In this document: positions 7,731 to 9,049 of the stretch, piece by piece
How the letters are laid out: the number at the start of each line of letters is the position of its first letter
How positions within the stretch are numbered: the stretch's first letter is position 1
NCBI GenBank assembly: GCA_001800085.1
Contig: MGUS01000034.1
Location: 6,114 to 15,162, forward strand
Reading direction: 5' to 3'
Source: Elusimicrobia bacterium RIFCSPLOWO2_01_FULL_60_11
Lineage (GTDB): Bacteria > Elusimicrobiota > Elusimicrobia > 2-02-FULL-39-32
Length of the DNA: 9,049 nt
The notes under the pieces: generated by a model
Seen by the model: only the letters and a program-made list of their open reading frames with translations
Told to the model about the DNA's origin: nothing
Database searches by the model: none
Position numbers and translations under genes: made by a program

Positions 7731-7763
7731 TATACCAACGAAAATAAGTATAATCCAACCAAC
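7729..7763. promoter_or_regulatory. Candidate divergent promoter between lptF and the SprA-like gene
   Basis: AGTATAATCC around 7747-7756 gives a perfect -10 TATAAT on the + strand (7749-7754) and TATACT on the - strand (7752-7747), sharing four base positions. On the - strand TTGTCG lies 16 bases upstream of TATACT (7774-7769). The + strand -35 is weak (TTCATT, 7726-7731, 17-base spacer). A second - strand TATAAT (7734-7729) runs into the lptF start codon and is unlikely to serve the annotated start. Predicted + transcripts would begin within a few bases of the TTG at 7764, and - transcripts about 10 bases before the lptF ATG. Confidence 0.45.
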
Positions 7764-9049
7764 TTGACCGACAAGAAATTCCTTTCACGCCTGGTCTCGG
7801 CCCTTCTTGCGGTCCAATGCCTGTCCCCCCTGAATTATCTCCAGCGCATCGAAGCCGGATCCCTCCTGCCCGGGGACGCCTCTTTATTTGAGGAAGAAAA
7901 GCCCAAAGTCAGGCGCACCGTCACCGAAATGGAAGAGGAGCTGGGAAGAGCCCGCTTCATCCGCTACAAGCAGGAACGCTGGAACGAGATGCGGCGGCGC
8001 CTGGAGACCGGGGAAGCGCTCATCCCCGTCATCGAAAAACCCGTCGCGGTCGCGGAACGCAGGATGCTGCCCCAGCCCCCGCCCCCGGGCCCGGGCCTGA
8101 ACGTCGTCCTACCCTATGAGTCCGGCCTTTCCATATCGGGCCGAAAGGTCATCGATTTCAAACTCTCCAACACCCTCTACGCCCAGCCGGACAGCGGCAA
8201 GGGCCGCGTCAACCAGACGGATTTCCAGCTGGACCAGCAGCTGCAGGTGCGCGTGAAAGGCACCGTGGGCCGGAAGGTGACGGTGAACGTGGACTTCGAC
8301 GACACGCGGGACGACAAGCGCGACATCTCCGTGGTCTACAAGGGCGACCCGGACGAGATGCTTCAAGAGGCCGCCTTCGGCGACATCACCATCTCCCTGC
8401 CCTCCACGGAATTCGTCGGCTACTCCAAGTCCGTCTTCGGCGTGCGGGCGGAGATGCTCTTCAGGCCCCGCACGGGTTTCGCCAAGCTCTTCCCGTCCGC
8501 CCTCTGGCACCGCTGGACGCCCAAATCCGTGCGCCTTTTCATGATCGGCTCGCGCACCAAGGGCATCACGCAGACCAAGCGCTTCACGGGCAACTTCATC
8601 CTGCAGAGGAAAGAGATCAACGACATCAGCTACCCGCGCCGGCAGTTCTACCAGCTCGCCTTCGCCACGGGCCCGGCCCCGGGCCAGACGGAGCACCGCC
8701 CCATCCAGGCCGGCACGGAACGCGTCTTCATCGACGACCAGAACCCCAACAACAACAACGTGGACGAGAGCACCCGCACCTTCGCCTACTACCCGGGAGA
8801 GCAGCGCGTCGCCACCGGGGGCGTGACCCCGACCACCGCGACCTACACCGGGCCCTCCGGGGAGAACACGGGGGTGTTCAAGCTCATGGTCCCGGGCGTC
8901 GACTACACGGCGGACTACACCAAAGGCGTCATCCGCTTCAAGCGCGCCATCAACCTGCGGGACGTCATCGTGGTGGACTACAAGCCCTCGGGAGCGACGC
9001 AGGCCATCAGCCAGACCCAGGGCGGGCCCGACCCGCAGATCCCCGACGG
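7764..9049 (+). CDS. sprA: SprA-like outer-membrane translocon protein, N-terminal 428 codons (3' end outside window)
   Basis: The frame stays open from upstream of 7764 to the window end with no stop. No ATG precedes the conserved region except at 7929, which would remove the signal sequence. TTG 7764 gives MTDKKFLSRLVSALLAVQCL, a plausible export signal, and is taken as the start, though no Shine-Dalgarno precedes it. After an acidic/basic helical stretch (about 45-85) and a proline run (PQPPPPGPG), the mature part reads LNVVLPYESG (from residue 112), then LQVRVKGTVGRKVTVNVDFD (160-179), YKGDPDEMLQEAAFGDITIS, and GYSKSVFGVRAEMLF ending at 233. This strand/plug pattern, especially GTVG, Y-x-GDxDE, G[DN]I and S-x-FGV, is what I know from SprA/Sov, the 36-strand T9SS channel of Bacteroidota. 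Later come IDDQNPNNNN and a KGVIRFKRAINLRD strand. SprA is usually above 2,000 residues, so most lies downstream. In T9SS it forms the outer-membrane pore and binds PorV. Assignment is by remembered motifs, not by alignment. Confidence 0.72.
   Translation, partial: MTDKKFLSRLVSALLAVQCLSPLNYLQRIEAGSLLPGDASLFEEEKPKVRRTVTEMEEELGRARFIRYKQERWNEMRRRLETGEALIPVIEKPVAVAERRMLPQPPPPGPGLNVVLPYESGLSISGRKVIDFKLSNTLYAQPDSGKGRVNQTDFQLDQQLQVRVKGTVGRKVTVNVDFDDTRDDKRDISVVYKGDPDEMLQEAAFGDITISLPSTEFVGYSKSVFGVRAEMLFRPRTGFAKLFPSALWHRWTPKSVRLFMIGSRTKGITQTKRFTGNFILQRKEINDISYPRRQFYQLAFATGPAPGQTEHRPIQAGTERVFIDDQNPNNNNVDESTRTFAYYPGEQRVATGGVTPTTATYTGPSGENTGVFKLMVPGVDYTADYTKGVIRFKRAINLRDVIVVDYKPSGATQAISQTQGGPDPQIPD

Noticed and set aside
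6961..7788. Open frame of 275 codons on the - strand overlapping lptF in another frame
   Set aside because: Its Pro/Gly/Arg/His-rich product lacks membrane segments, whereas the LptF frame shows the full six-segment family pattern.
1..9049. CRISPR array, tRNA or rRNA genes
   Set aside because: No regularly spaced repeats, cloverleaf with CCA-like end, or rRNA-like conserved stretches were seen on either strand.

Overview
The window is a stretch of a GC-rich Gram-negative (diderm) genome, broken by one clearly AT-richer gene. Hand counts on sample 60-base lines give 62% GC at 2461-2520 and 73% at 6181-6240, against 35% at 3361-3420 and 37% at 4621-4680. The gene content (PorV/PorQ-family outer-membrane protein, SprA-like giant barrel protein, secreted M6 protease with a type IX/FlgD-like C-terminal domain, LptF/LptG) implies an outer membrane with LPS. 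It fits a lineage in or near the FCB superphylum, or another uncultured diderm phylum such as Elusimicrobiota. The sequence alone does not fix the phylum.

Layout. (1) Bases 2-1246, + strand: 3' part of a PorV/PorQ-like barrel gene that carries an extra periplasmic CsgG/LpoB-like domain. (2) Bases 1200-2936, + strand: an M6 metalloprotease with signal peptide, HEYGH zinc site and a C-terminal sorting-type domain. It overlaps the previous gene by 47 bases and is probably translationally coupled to it. The signal-peptide codons lie in a slippery pyrimidine tract (T8, (CT)4, three 7-base units). (3) Bases 2937-5553: an AT-richer block with one convergent - strand gene, a membrane-anchored histidine kinase with four PAS domains and no response regulator beside it. 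Its third PAS domain is locally GC-rich like the rest of the genome. (4) Bases 5554-7730, - strand: lptF and lptG, the LPS-export permease pair, joined by a TAATG stop/start overlap. (5) Bases 7731-7763: a very short divergent intergenic space with overlapping candidate -10 boxes. (6) Bases 7764-9049, + strand: the N-terminal 428 codons of a SprA-like protein that runs off the window and probably starts with TTG.

How they may fit together. In the Bacteroidota type IX secretion system (T9SS), SprA is the outer-membrane translocon, PorV binds SprA and shuttles cargo, and cargo proteins carry a C-terminal beta-sandwich sorting domain and are often anchored to LPS. This window has a SprA-like protein, a PorV-like protein and a candidate cargo within 9 kb, beside the inner-membrane LPS exporter genes. 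The family calls rest on visible motifs. That they form one working T9SS-like pathway is inference. The kinase looks like an insertion unrelated to this set.
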